From assembly GCA_009823395.1 (NCBI GenBank), contig CM020501.1, positions 9,173,361 through 9,237,360 on the forward strand: a DNA stretch of 64,000 nucleotides. Reading direction: 5' to 3'. Shown here piece after piece: positions 39,665 to 49,799 of this stretch; within the stretch, counting starts at the first letter, position 1, and each line of letters begins with the position of its first letter. The notes beneath the pieces were generated by a model. That model ran no database searches. It saw only the letters and a program-made list of their open reading frames with translations, and was not told where the DNA came from. The DNA comes from Thamnaconus septentrionalis (Eukaryota; Chordata; Actinopteri; Tetraodontiformes; Monacanthidae). The position numbers were made by a program, and so were the translations under genes.

Positions 39665-40094
39665 ATGGCGTCCCTGTCATGGCTCGACAACCTGATCAGC
39701 TCCGTTCTGTCTCGGGAAAACGTCGTCGCTGGCGTCGTGTTTTTAATCGTGACCTGCCTGGTCCGGTGTTATCTCACCCGGCGGAGCTTCGTCAACATCC
39801 CGCCAGGGCCACGGCCGTGGCCGGTGGTCGGCAACTTCGGCGGGTTTTTCGTCCCGCTCGCCGTCCGCAGGAGGCTGGGGGTCCAAGCGGCGGACAACGT
39901 TGACACAAACATCGCGCAATTCTTGTGGGAGCGGACTCCGCTGTACGGCAACGTGTTCAGTCTGTTTTTGGGAAGCCAGCTGATTGTCGTGCTCAACGGA
40001 TACGAGGCGGTCAGAGATGCTCTGTCAAACCACCCCGAGGTCTTCTCTGACAGGCCGGATATTCCTATTATCAGCATCATGACCAAACGCAAAG
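39665..40094 (+). CDS. cyp2u1: cyp2u1 exon 1
   Basis: Encodes residues 1-143 plus one base: membrane anchor, proline hinge and the segment ending [17 protein letters not shown]. The donor is AAAG|GTAAAG. Confidence 0.95.
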
Positions 40095-42870
40095 GTAAAG
40101 GAACGTTTTTAAAACGACTCGTAGTTTTGGTCTTCACTGTCCAGAGGATGTGTTTACCCTCTGTTTGGTCTGTTTGGCAGAGGTGTAGTCAAAGTGCCAG
40201 TTTAAAACGACCTTGCCTTATGAAGAGAGTGGACACGTTATACACGTGTGTCGTCAGAAACACACTTCAAATTTGAAAAATTAAAGTCAAATCATAGGAT
40301 GGGCGAACACATAAGGAATAATCCAAAACTGGGAGAAAGATGAACAAATCCTCATTGAAAGTTTTTGTGTATCACCAGTCTATATGGTTTGTCCTGCAAT
40401 AAATTGGAATGTATCCCAAGGCAAGAGTGTTCAGACTAAGCTTAACATTTCAAATCTCCAGTCACATTAGCTTTGACTAAAAAAAAAAAGGGGGGTGGGG
40501 GGTGGAAAGCCAGTCACTGCAGGTCATGGCTCAGTTCTTTAGACAAACAGGATCCAACAGGCTTATAAAGAAGCATGAATGCTGCAGTGACAGTGGTTTT
40601 TATTAGAACCTACCAACATTTCCTCATTTAAAAGGGTAGCAAAGCTGAGTCACCACTTTCTGTACCTCTAACGAACTGGTTCTGGCAAGAGTCTGGTTAA
40701 TTACTGCAGCGCATCAGGGTTCACCTTCGGGCAGTGACACATGACAGATGTTATCCCTTGAACCACACAGGAAGCCTCAGGCTTTTACTCTTTAACTTGA
40801 CAAAAATCCAATTTGGTCTACTCTGAATGGGACCGACTAAACGTTTGTCCAACTGTGATCCAAAGAAAGGGTATCAGCTTTCCAAATATTTTCTCTGTGC
40901 CTCTTTTCTGAATGGATGTATGAATCGTGATATTAAAGAAACATTTTAAGTGGTGGCACACATAAAACACAATGTATAGTTCTTCTAATTATCAGTGTAA
41001 GTGGCACTGCTGAATATAATCTCAAATTGACTAAAGTGATCTAAATACTGAACTGTGCATTCATCTTTGCTTTTTTTTGTCTCTGTTTTACACCCCAGGA
41101 ATAGTCTTTGCACCTTTTGGACCACTATGGAAGAAACAGAGAAAGTTCTGCCACACCAAACTCCGAAACTTTGGCCTGGGGAAGCTGAGCTTGGAGCCGT
41201 GCATCCTGCAGGGTCTGGCCACAGTCAAGACGGAGCTGCTGCGACGGAACGAAGATGGTGGCGGCGCCGGCGTGGACCTGGCCCCGCTGATCAGCAACGC
41301 CGTGTCCAACGTAATCTGCTCCCTGGTCCTGGGTCAGCGCTTCAACCACGGAGACCACGAGTTTCGCACCTTGCTCGAACTGATGGACCGCGGGCTTGAA
41401 ATCTGCGTGAGCCGCCCGGCACTCCTCATCAACATCTTCCCACTGCTCTACCACTTCCCATTTGGGGTCTTCAAGGAGCTGCGCCAGGTGGAACGTGACA
41501 TCACGGCATTTCTTAAGAGGATTATTGCATCACACAGGGAAACGCTGGATGCTGAAAACCCCAGGGATCTTGTGGACATGTACCTGGTGGAGATACTGGA
41601 CCAGAAAGCTGCTGGAGAGGCGGATAGCGGCTTCACTGAGGATTATCTCTTTTACGTGATAGGAGATCTCTTCATCGCTGGCACTGACACTACTGCTAAT
41701 TCAGTTTTGTGGATCCTCCTGTACATGGTCTTATACCCTGAGATTCAAGGTATACTACTAATATTAATATGTAAACGACATAATATGCATTTGCTAAGTT
41801 CAGTTCCTTCTGTTTTGGACACCCAAAATGTCTGGTTTAATTGTCTCCAAAGGTTCCAGAGCTGGTACCTGATCAGGACAGTCATTTAAAAAACACTTCT
41901 AGTGGGTCCAAAAGTTAAACCACATTGTACTATCAAGAGATTAATGCTTTTTTGAATGTCCTGATTCTCTGTTGATGTCAGATAAGGTCCAGGCTGAGAT
42001 CGACACTGTTGTGGGAACACAACGCGTCCCGTCTTTGACAGACAAGGGAAGTCTTCCATTTACGGAAGCCACCATCATGGAAGTGCAGAGAATGACTGTC
42101 GTTGTTCCCCTCGCCATACCTCACATGGCCTCTGAAACTAAAGGTAAAGCCCTATATGACCTTTTAAAAAAGAGAAACACAGTTATGTTAATTACATCAT
42201 AACTGTGAATAAAAGGATACATTAGACATGAGAATATTAAAATGTATAAAAAGGTAGATGAAGTGCTTTTTGTGTTCTTTCAGTCTTGGACAATAACACA
42301 AGGATAAAAAAAGAAAAGAAAACTCCACAGAGTTGACTTTGAATGCGTTATAATCTCCAGAGGCTGTTATTCTGACTGCATGTTTTTTCCTCCCTCTGTT
42401 TCAGAGTTCAAAGGCTACACGATCCCCAAAGGAACGCTTGTTTTTCCCAACCTTTGGTCTGTGCATAGAGATCCTACCGTGTGGGAAAATCCAGACACTT
42501 TCAATCCAGCACGCTTTTTGGACAAAGAGGGAAAGTTACTCAGAAAGGAATGCTTCATACCATTTGGAATTGGTACGCAATTTATTCACTGATCACAAAC
42601 ATAAACTACAATTTTGACCTCTAAATCACTCTGACTGTCTTCGCTCGACCCGCCTCTAATGACTTTCTCTCCGTGGCTGTTCGCTCAGGTCGGAGGGTGT
42701 GTATGGGGGAACAGCTGGCCAAGATGGAGCTTTTCCTGATGGTTACCAACCTACTGCAGGCTTATAAATTCAGACTGCCAGAAGGGAAGCCTCGTCCGAC
42801 ATTAAGCGGAAGATTTGGCCTGACACTGGCACCCTGTCCATTCACTGTGTGCATGACTCCTAGGAGATGA
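39665..42870 (+). CDS. cyp2u1: Cytochrome P450 2U1, five exons
   Basis: A haem-thiolate monooxygenase; mammalian CYP2U1 hydroxylates the omega and omega-1 carbons of long-chain fatty acids in the ER and mitochondria. The exons join to 530 aa (human 544). Visible parts: an N-terminal membrane anchor (about residues 20-37), the proline-rich hinge [13 protein letters not shown] (45-57), the I-helix AGTDTT (337-342), the K-helix ExxR at Glu394-Arg397 and the haem loop FGIGRRVCMG (468-477) with Cys475 as ligand. All four introns are phase 1. Few, large exons at these positions are typical of CYP2U1, not of the nine-exon CYP2 genes. The start is the ATG at 39,665, in the good context CACCATGG. Start choice and motifs leave little doubt; the paralogue call also rests on position between sgms2 and hadh. 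Confidence 0.96.
40095..41098 (+). other. cyp2u1: cyp2u1 intron 1
   Basis: A 1.0-kb intron with no recognisable element beyond a short A/G run near 40,480-40,505. Confidence 0.8.
41099..41749 (+). CDS. cyp2u1: cyp2u1 exon 2
   Basis: A large exon encoding residues 144-360 plus one base, from [17 protein letters not shown] through the I-helix [10 protein letters not shown] to LYPEIQ. The acceptor is CCCCAG and the donor CAAG|GTATAC. Confidence 0.96.
41982..42143 (+). CDS. cyp2u1: cyp2u1 exon 3 (ExxR)
   Basis: Encodes residues 361-414 plus one base, including [20 protein letters not shown] with the ExxR pair. The acceptor is GTCAG and the donor AAAG|GTAAAG. Confidence 0.96.
42405..42572 (+). 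CDS. cyp2u1: cyp2u1 exon 4
   Basis: Encodes residues 415-470 plus one base: [20 protein letters not shown], then FNPARFLD and FIPFGI. The intron splits the haem-binding loop at its second glycine. Confidence 0.96.
42689..42870 (+). CDS. cyp2u1: cyp2u1 exon 5 (haem ligand)
   Basis: Encodes residues 471-530, beginning [16 protein letters not shown] and ending with TGA at 42,868-42,870. The acceptor is GCTCAG. Confidence 0.96.
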
Positions 42871-42885
42871 GGTGCAAGCAGAGAG

Positions 42886-42888
<3 letters not shown>

Positions 42889-42943
<55 letters not shown>

Positions 42944-42960
42944 CGTGCGTGCGTGTGTGT
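42889..42960. repeat. (TG)n microsatellite in cyp2u1 3' UTR
   Basis: About 36 TG-type units with a TGCG variant block at the right end, starting 19 nt after the stop codon. Confidence 0.9.
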
Positions 42961-43258
42961 TTCACATTGGAAACCCATGTGCTTGGCAAAGTGAACCACT
43001 GTAAAGTTTTCAGTCACAAAAGTTTATATTACTACTAACTTATGTTTGTGTTTTTTCTTGATTCATTTTCTTTTCTACTATTTAAATCTTTAGTAGTTGA
43101 TATTTCAGCATGAGACAGTGTGAGATAGAATTATCAGAGATGAGAGCTTTATTTTTTAAACAAATATATTGCTGGAATTAGTCAGTGCTTTAAAGGGATT
43201 TGCCATCATTTGTAAGTGTATGTGACAGGGAGGAGAGACAAACACCAGTCATTGTCAA

Positions 43259-43264
43259 AATAAA
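43259..43264 (+). terminator. cyp2u1: Poly(A) signal AATAAA for cyp2u1
   Basis: AATAAA 389 nt after the stop codon, and the first good signal after it. Confidence 0.5.
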
Positions 43265-43280
43265 GGTCACTAAAGTGTCC

Positions 43281-43948
43281 ATCAGTCTATTCCCATTTAT
43301 TCCAGGTCACAGGTGATGCAGCCTGTCCCCTACTGCTGCTCTGCTGCCCATGTAAAAAAAACAAATCACACATGAAACTTATATATACACAAATACACAT
43401 ACTCTGTAGTTTATAGTAAGACAAGGGCAAAGAGTAAAACTGAGGGAAATCTAATATAATATATTGATATACTGAATACATGTGCTGTTTAGGAGCCCAT
43501 GAAGTCTTGAAAAGTGTTTTTTTCCCTACGCAAATTCACAAGATAGTCTCTTCTGAACACAAATTATCTTCATTGAGGTTTCTTGTGCAAATAAGTTAAT
43601 GTAGCCACAATGTAATTGTCAGAAACATCAAACAAACATCAGTTTCGTTCTGTCGATAACAGACATAGACATTACTTGTACAGCCAGCGTCTGACAGTGC
43701 CATTATATCTATTAAGCCTCATAAATGAAATTAAGAGTCATCGCATCTTTAATTAATCCTCCAGTGACATGCCTCTTGAGATCACAGCGCACATGCTTTT
43801 GGTGCATATGTCTTACGTAATTATTTTGTGTCCAACATCTTGAACGCAACAGGAAACGTTTCACGTTTTATTTGTCACGTGCATGAAAGTAAAAATATAA
43901 GAATAAAAGAGAGATGAAGTAAAATAAACAGTGAAAATAAAATAGAGG

Positions 43949-44026
<78 letters not shown>

Positions 44027-44217
44027 CTCCACACTCTTATTTACAATCATATACAATTGTATACAAATTATACAATGTACACTGTACAATCTACAAATGA
44101 TGAAGTGTCAGACAGTAGGAGGAGTAGTAAGTAAAGTGTCTGATATTGCTTGAGCATAAAAGTGTTACTGTTAATTATTACCGATTAAACTTACCATTCT
44201 GTCGTTCGAGGTAATGA
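43281..44217. other. Intergenic spacer between cyp2u1 and hadh
   Basis: No gene is seen. A long (TA)n tract (43,950-44,026) is the only clear feature. Confidence 0.6.
43950..44026. repeat. (TA)n microsatellite
   Basis: Nearly pure alternating AT for about 77 nt, with a single GTA interruption. Confidence 0.95.
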
Positions 44218-44384
44218 TTTAAACAACTTATTTCTGCGTTTGTAGGCTGTGCTGTTGATGATTGGCTACAAAGAACAGAGACCTGGATCACGTGACCGTC
44301 GACCCTTCACCCACTTCTCATTCACCTCTCCAGCCTCCAGTCAGTGTCAGTCAGTCCCGGAGTCCTCCTACCGCAGGGTCACAC
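44218..44384 (+). promoter_or_regulatory. hadh: hadh promoter-proximal region with E-box
   Basis: The last 167 nt before the hadh start codon hold an inverted CCAAT box (GATTGGCT, near 44,260) and a palindromic E-box TCACGTGA at 44,288-44,295. TCACGTGA is the core bound by USF and the MiT/TFE family. No TATA box is evident. Factor binding is inferred. Confidence 0.45.
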
Positions 44385-44501
44385 ATGGCTTTCTTTACTC
44401 ACTACGTCCGCAGAGGTTTCTCGTCCTCGGCGGTCAGAAATGTTGTGATTAAACATGTGACGATCATTGGAGGAGGACAGATGGGTGCAGGAATCGCGCA
44501 G
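44385..44501 (+). CDS. hadh: hadh exon 1 (transit peptide and NAD loop)
   Basis: Encodes residues 1-39, ending [15 protein letters not shown]. The donor is CAG|GTGAGC (phase 0). Confidence 0.95.
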
Positions 44502-47500
44502 GTGAGCCACCGACAGCAGTTGTTTAGCAGCGAGGCTAGGTTCATCATAGCCAAACAACTGACATTTGGGTTGATTTTTGAACGTTTTACGGGCAACATA
44601 CGCTTCCCTCGTTTCTTTCTGGCAGCACGAAACGTTTATAATTGCAGACGATAACGAAAACGAGACATTTAGTGTGACGCAGCAGGAGCTAACGTTGCTA
44701 ATCCAACCCCTTAAGGGGTTGCAGGCTATAAACAAACTCACACGTTACATGAACTTGGGTATGTTCGTCAGTTGAACGCGTTGTCCTTATATCGTTTTTT
44801 GTTTGTTTGTTTGTTTTCAAATTCGTTGCTATGCGCCCTTAAGGTATTACAAAGCGCAGCTCCACGTTGTTAATAAGTAAAATTACTTGGTTAAGATCCA
44901 TAAACAATTGAATCTATTAACAGGGCTGGTGAGCTCAAAGTCATTACCAATCGATCTCTGATTGGATGATTCGTGATATTTACGCAAATTATTTGCAAAT
45001 TTTAAAAGGTTCAAATGTTCTAATACTTGAAGCACCCTGTAAATTTATTTATTTATTTCAAACATATTGTAATAATAATGTCCATTATCCCTGCGATGAA
45101 CTGGCGACTTGTCCAGGGTGTACCCTGCCTTCGCCCTAAGACAGCTGGGATAGGCTCCAGCAGACCCCCGTGACCCTGAATTGGAATAAGCGGGCATAGA
45201 AGATGAATGAATGAATGAATGTCCATTATGATTGCAGTGGCGCTTTTTGCAAATGTTCCACCACACAGACAATTTACTCAACTGTTTGATAATAACAGGT
45301 GAGGTAAGCAGGGAAAGTATTTGGCAACCTGTCACTCACTGTTATGTCCACATTCACTTCATTGTTCACCCGAACAAACCAGTCCTCAAATTGGATCTTA
45401 TCTGACGAAATGGCCTTTGCTCATTTATACAACAGGAAGGTCAGGGCTTGAGTAAGGTGACCATTGTAATCTACTCTTTATAGTTTATTTTTGCCCGACA
45501 AACCAAGAGTTTTCTCTGAACTTGCCATTTTCCACAGGATCAGAATTTCATGTGCTTCCTGCTTAATCTCCTGATGTCAACCTGAAGAGAAATATTTCAC
45601 AAAACCAGAGAATCGGCCTCTGTTTTACTCACATTCTTAATGGTAAACATATTCTGTAAAACAACACTGTGGTCTCAGGTTCATAAACTTTTGCATTTCC
45701 ACTTTGGATAAAGGGGTGTGCTAAAACTCCCATGCTCCAAGAAGCAGCACTTTGTGATGTCACAAAGGGTACGGGTGCCACTTTCAAGTTAGTCAATCCT
45801 AAAGCCACAGTGTACGCTGCCCTAAAAGCCTGTACATTAGCTCCACTTTTTCCCTATTAGCATGTTGAACTTCATCCATTCATTATCTAACAGTACTATT
45901 TTTGACTACTTTTGATTGCCTAACACATTAGAATTGGTAAATTAGTTCCACTTTCCTTTGTTAACAAATTTGTTTTAATTGTGACGCAGCACGAGAACAC
46001 GCAAGGAACCGACTCGCCTCATAAAGAACTCGTAGTTTCAAAAGGTAGCCACAAGGTGTCACTGTTGTCCCGTGATCAGCTACTTCAGTCGTTGGCACGT
46101 TCCTCACACCATCTCACGCTTTTCTAGTTATTGTTATGCTGTTTTCAGTAAAGTGTCTGGTATTCGTTGTAAAAAATAAATAAAGTTATTAGCGTTTTAA
46201 AATATAAGCCCTAGTTGTTTTCCAATACCTATTACTTCTTCTAAATATGTACTTTTCATAGCGTGTACAGAATACCTTTTTCTACGATTTACGCTTTTGT
46301 CAAGTGTGCCAACTGATTGTTCAGTGTCCACTTGAGTGCGTTACTGACACCCTGTGACTGATGTACCTGCACAGGTTGCTGCAGCGACTGGCCACACTGT
46401 GACACTGGTGGACACAAGCGACGACCTCCTTAAGAAGGCCATCAAGGGGATTGAAGGGAGTCTTAAAAGGGTAGTCAAGAAGAAGTTTGCGGACAAGCCA
46501 GAGGTGAGACACAGCAGGACATCCTATAAAATTAAAGCAAGCAGTAGCAGCAGCAGCTGCTGTGGGTAGGATGAAACGTGGGGCATTAACGGGAGGTTTC
46601 TGTCCCGCTTGCTTCAGGCGGGCGAAGAATTCCTCAAGAAGACCCTGAAGAACGTGTCCACGTCCACTGATGCTGCAGCTGCAGCTCACAGCACTGACCT
46701 GGTGCTGGAGGCCATAATAGAAAACCTGAAGATCAAACAGGATCTGTTCAGTCAACTCGATAAGGCAGCACCAAAGTAAGAGCAGCCTCGCTTTCCTAGT
46801 TCACACAGGTGTTAGATTACGGATGATTATTGCAATAGGTCTCCTGGGATGTCAAGACTCTCAGTGTCCTTCTGTCAGTGAACAAATCACTGGTTGTTTC
46901 TCATCTGTTTGCATCTCTGTCTTGTATTAGACACACCATCTTTGCCAGCAACACGTCCTCGCTGCCCATCACGGACATCGCCAGCTCCACCAACAGACTG
47001 GACCGATTCGGCGGCCTTCACTTCTTCAACCCCGTCCCAATGATGAAGTTGGTGGAGGTACAAGACAAATCAGCAGCACACATTCACACAAGCTCTTGAT
47101 ATGACCTACATCTATTCACAGCCTGATCTTTAAGAATCTATTGAAGACGAATTAGAGATGATCATTTGATCAATTTAATAATCCAGCATTTTTACGCGCA
47201 AATAAACTCTGACATTCCTGCCAATATCTGCAATTTCCGTAAATATCGTGCCAGAAAACAGCTGAGTAAAAAAAAAAGAATCTGAATCTGGTAGTTCTAA
47301 ACTGCACCTAATCAACCGGGAAGACAAAGGAGAAGATCTTCATGAACTCTTTTGCACCCAATTCCTATATTATGCACACAGTCCTGGGCCAAATTATCAC
47401 TGTGGAATGGAATTTTTCCACTCGTATAGTAGGAAATGCGAGCTCATCAGTCACCATGTGTTTGGCCATGGCTTGGCACTGGTACTGCCCAGGCTGTCCA

Positions 47501-48620
47501 CTTGTGATCAGGTCACTGGTTTTACCACCAGGCAGGAACAGGAACAGGAACTGGTCCACTGACGATGAGTTTCTACAGCAGCATCTCTCTTCACCTTCCC
47601 TTCATCTCTCTCAGGTCATCGCGACGTCGTCCACGAGCCAAGAGACTTTCGACTCCTTGCTGAACTTCAGCAAAGAGCTGGGAAAAACCCCGGTGTCCTG
47701 CAAGGTGAGGACTGCGCTTCACTCGGGTCTGTAAGCATGGAGGCAGCGTGCCGTCCACCCGGCGACGCTAACCGTCTCTTCATCCTCAGGACACGCCGGG
47801 ATTCATTGTCAACCGCCTGCTGGTGCCGTACCTCGCCGAGGCGGTGCGTCTGCACGAGAGGGGTGAGTAGACCTGGACACCTGGTACCGACTGGTTCAGA
47901 GTGAAGTTCACTTCACTCCGTCGCTCAATGTCTTCCCACTTTTGAATCTTGTCTTCAGTCTGTCATTTTTTCAGATGGCATGTTCTTCAGACAAAAAAAT
48001 AATTATTTCTTCCCTTGTATCTTTTACCCTCCAACCTTTTTTCTGTAAAATCCCCTTGAGAGTTTTAAGAGGTGCTTATAAATAAGATGTGTTGTTATTA
48101 TTATCATCAGTGGCTGTCAGACTAGAGCGCGAGTCTTCATCACAGGTCATTAAAAAAAATACCAGCATGGCTTTCATGAGGCCAGTAAACAGAGGAATGT
48201 CAGCTGCGCCGCACTCTCGACTGCAGATATTTGTCAGAGTTTTGAAAGTTTTTTCGCTGCTTTAATCTATTTTTGTCTTTCCTATTTCTATTTCAGGTCA
48301 CGGATCCAAGGAAGACATTGACATCGCCATGAAACTCGGTGCAGGTTATCCCATGGGGCCCTTTGAGCTGGCAGACTATGTAGGACTCGACACTACAAAG
48401 TTCATCCTCGACGGCAAGTTCAGCTTTCTTGAAAATGCAGATAAAAGACACTGACATGATTGGACAGTTTTTGTAATTCTATTTTGTTGCTGTGTTTGCA
48501 GGCTGGACGGAAAAAGAGCCCAACAACCCTCTGTTTGCCCAGATTGAGCTGCTCAACAAGCTGGTGGCAGAAGGCAAACTGGGGAAAAAGACCGGAGAAG
48601 GGTTCTACAAGTACAAGTAG
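44385..48620 (+). CDS. hadh: Mitochondrial 3-hydroxyacyl-CoA dehydrogenase (short/medium chain), eight exons
   Basis: It oxidises L-3-hydroxyacyl-CoA to 3-ketoacyl-CoA with NAD+, the third step of mitochondrial beta-oxidation. The mammalian enzyme also restrains glutamate dehydrogenase. Eight exons join to 309 aa (human 314). The N-terminus [19 protein letters not shown] has arginines and hydroxylated residues but no acids, as expected of a matrix-targeting peptide. The NAD-binding loop is GGGQMG (29-34). The catalytic pair is His165 in GLHFFNPVP and Glu177 in LVEV, 12 apart as in the pig and human enzymes. The C-terminus is GEGFYKYK. The ATG at 44,385 is the first in frame and matches mammalian starts. 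Intron 7 uses a GC donor. The alternative GT two bases on breaks the frame. Confidence 0.96.
44704..44721. repeat. 18-bp perfect palindrome in hadh intron 1
   Basis: CAACCCCTTAAGGGGTTG is its own reverse complement, about 200 nt into the intron. Function unknown. Confidence 0.75.
45085..45222 (-). repeat. Reverse-strand partial copy of the dispersed fish repeat
   Basis: On the minus strand it reads 'attcattcatcttctatgcc', then 'agggtcacgggggtctgctg', 'gagcctatcccagctg' and 'ggtacaccctggacaag'. This is the left part of the element at 14,222-14,540, with its tetranucleotide tail at 45,201-45,222. Confidence 0.65.
46375..46503 (+). CDS. hadh: hadh exon 2
   Basis: Encodes residues 40-82: [19 protein letters not shown] through KKKFADKPE. 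The aspartate of LVDT is the expected NAD-ribose contact. Phase 0 on both sides. Confidence 0.96.
46618..46775 (+). CDS. hadh: hadh exon 3
   Basis: Encodes residues 83-134 plus two bases: [20 protein letters not shown], then [15 protein letters not shown]. The donor is AA|GTAAGA (phase 2). Confidence 0.96.
46931..47057 (+). CDS. hadh: hadh exon 4 (catalytic His and Glu)
   Basis: Encodes residues 135-177, with [13 protein letters not shown], then [15 protein letters not shown] carrying His165 and Glu177. The donor is GAG|GTACAA. Confidence 0.97.
47615..47704 (+). CDS. hadh: hadh exon 5
   Basis: Encodes residues 178-207: [20 protein letters not shown] through TPVSCK. Phase 0 on both sides. 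Confidence 0.95.
47790..47862 (+). CDS. hadh: hadh exon 6
   Basis: Encodes residues 208-231 plus one base: [20 protein letters not shown], then LHER. The donor is GG|GTGAGT (phase 1). Confidence 0.96.
48297..48413 (+). CDS. hadh: hadh exon 7 (followed by a GC donor)
   Basis: Encodes residues 232-270 plus one base: [19 protein letters not shown], then [16 protein letters not shown]. The only splice that keeps the frame and the conserved Asp-Gly-Trp is ACG|GCAAGT, a GC donor with an otherwise perfect consensus. Confidence 0.93.
48502..48620 (+). CDS. hadh: hadh exon 8
   Basis: Encodes residues 271-309: [20 protein letters not shown], then [11 protein letters not shown] and TAG at 48,618-48,620. 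The acceptor is TTTGCAG. Confidence 0.96.
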
Positions 48621-48810
48621 TTCCATTTTGCAGACGGTCACTGTGAAGACAAGGCATCTGACAAGGACTGATCATGAACCCAAACGAAGTACAAGTGCCT
48701 GCGTTTTCCACATTTGAGGTGGACTTTGTCAGTTTTCCTGTTGATGTCCATGAATGAACACCTGAATGTCCTTGTGTGATGAGAATAAATAGGATCGTAA
48801 ATTTCTGAAA
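48621..48810 (+). other. hadh: hadh 3' untranslated region (predicted)
   Basis: A short tail after the stop codon with the poly(A) signal AATAAA at 48,784-48,789, suggesting an end near 48,805. Confidence 0.6.
48784..48789 (+). terminator. hadh: Poly(A) signal AATAAA for hadh
   Basis: AATAAA 164 nt after the stop codon. Confidence 0.6.
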
Positions 48811-49200
48811 TACTCGCTGCCTCTTGTGGTTGTATTATCACTGATAAATTATTAATTGGGAAGGGGTGTCTTAAAGTACTGTATGTTTTACTGTGACGCA
48901 GTTGTCAGTGTTGCATGAAGTTTAATTATACAGACACTCGGCAGTCTAACACACCAGAAATACATTGTGCATCTTCTCAATTTTGAGTATTATAACCATA
49001 TGATTTGTCCGAGGTGATTATAAGTTTTATCTCAACATTTTGTTTTTACCAAAATAATTGTTTGTAATGCTGTTTTTACACATAACCCCCCACAAAAACA
49101 TCTTTTGTAATCTGGATATAAAGTGTCAAAACTTCTCAATAATAATGAGAACACTAACAAACCCAGACAACCAACACTAGGAGACCACAAAGGTGCTTTC
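48811..49200. other. Spacer between the convergent hadh and lef1 genes
   Basis: AT-rich with no gene seen. hadh and lef1 end towards each other here. Confidence 0.5.
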
Positions 49201-49204
49201 CTTT

Positions 49205-49435
49205 GTTCATTTTACTTCATAAAGCACCAAAGCACTTCACAATGGTCTCTCATTCACCCATTCATGCTTTCTTATACCAATGGGCAGCTGCTGCAATGCA
49301 TGGTGCTGCCAGGTCCATTAGGGTTCAATGTCTTTCCAGAGGACACTTCATTGTGGACAGTCAGAGCTGGGACTTGAACCGCCAACACTTCGATCATTTG
49401 ACAACCTGCCCTACCAACTGAGCCACAGCCACCCC
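49205..49435 (-). mobile_element. tRNA-derived SINE
   Basis: On the minus strand the left end is tRNA-like, with an A-box of the form TGGCTCAGTTGGTAG (plus 49,411-49,425) and a B-box GGTTCAAGTCC (plus 49,370-49,380) about 30 nt apart. These are internal RNA polymerase III promoter elements. The body then runs through 'tgaagtgtcctctgg', and 'ttgtgaagtgctttggtgct' near 49,212-49,240. This matches a SINE family common in teleosts. The tRNA-like part cannot form a full tRNA. Confidence 0.65.
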
Positions 49436-49799
49436 AGTAAATCAGGACTGAACTCTTGTTGTTGTGACTGATGTGAAAGTAACCCCTTGCGTTGGAGCCC
49501 GATAATAGTTCATGCTCAGATTAACCTTGCTAGTTGTTTCAAGGACAAAATTGTCTATAAATAGCAGTTTTTATGGGCAGTGTTATCCTGAGAGACTGAA
49601 ATATAGGCAGATCTCATTGTTAAAATCATGACTAACCAGATGAAAAGAATATACTCAGACTACACCACTTTCACTTTTCAGCTTTCATTTCTATTACAAT
49701 GCTATCGTTCGGGTCTTTACATAGACCAGTTCAGATGTCACAGATGGAGACCTGTCAGTCGCGCATGTTTCTGCTGGTCAACATACAAGTGATCACATG

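Larger units (their letters stand above)
42871..43280 (+). other. cyp2u1: cyp2u1 3' untranslated region (predicted)
   Basis: It starts at the stop codon, contains a (TG)n tract (about 42,889-42,960) and reaches a poly(A) signal AATAAA at 43,259-43,264. Confidence 0.5.
44502..46374 (+). other. hadh: hadh intron 1
   Basis: A 1.9-kb intron with an 18-bp perfect palindrome (44,704-44,721) and a reverse copy of a dispersed repeat (45,085-45,222). No extra exon was seen. Confidence 0.8.

Noticed and set aside
44262..44384. Upstream extension of hadh
   Set aside because: The frame is open but has no ATG before 44,385, and the extension does not resemble HADH.
48414..48419. Ordinary GT donor for hadh intron 7 (GTTCAG, 48,418)
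   Set aside because: Using it adds four bases, shifts the frame and loses the conserved Gly-Trp.
49370..49435. tRNA gene on the minus strand
   Set aside because: A and B boxes are present, but the arms do not fold as a tRNA and the sequence continues into a SINE body.
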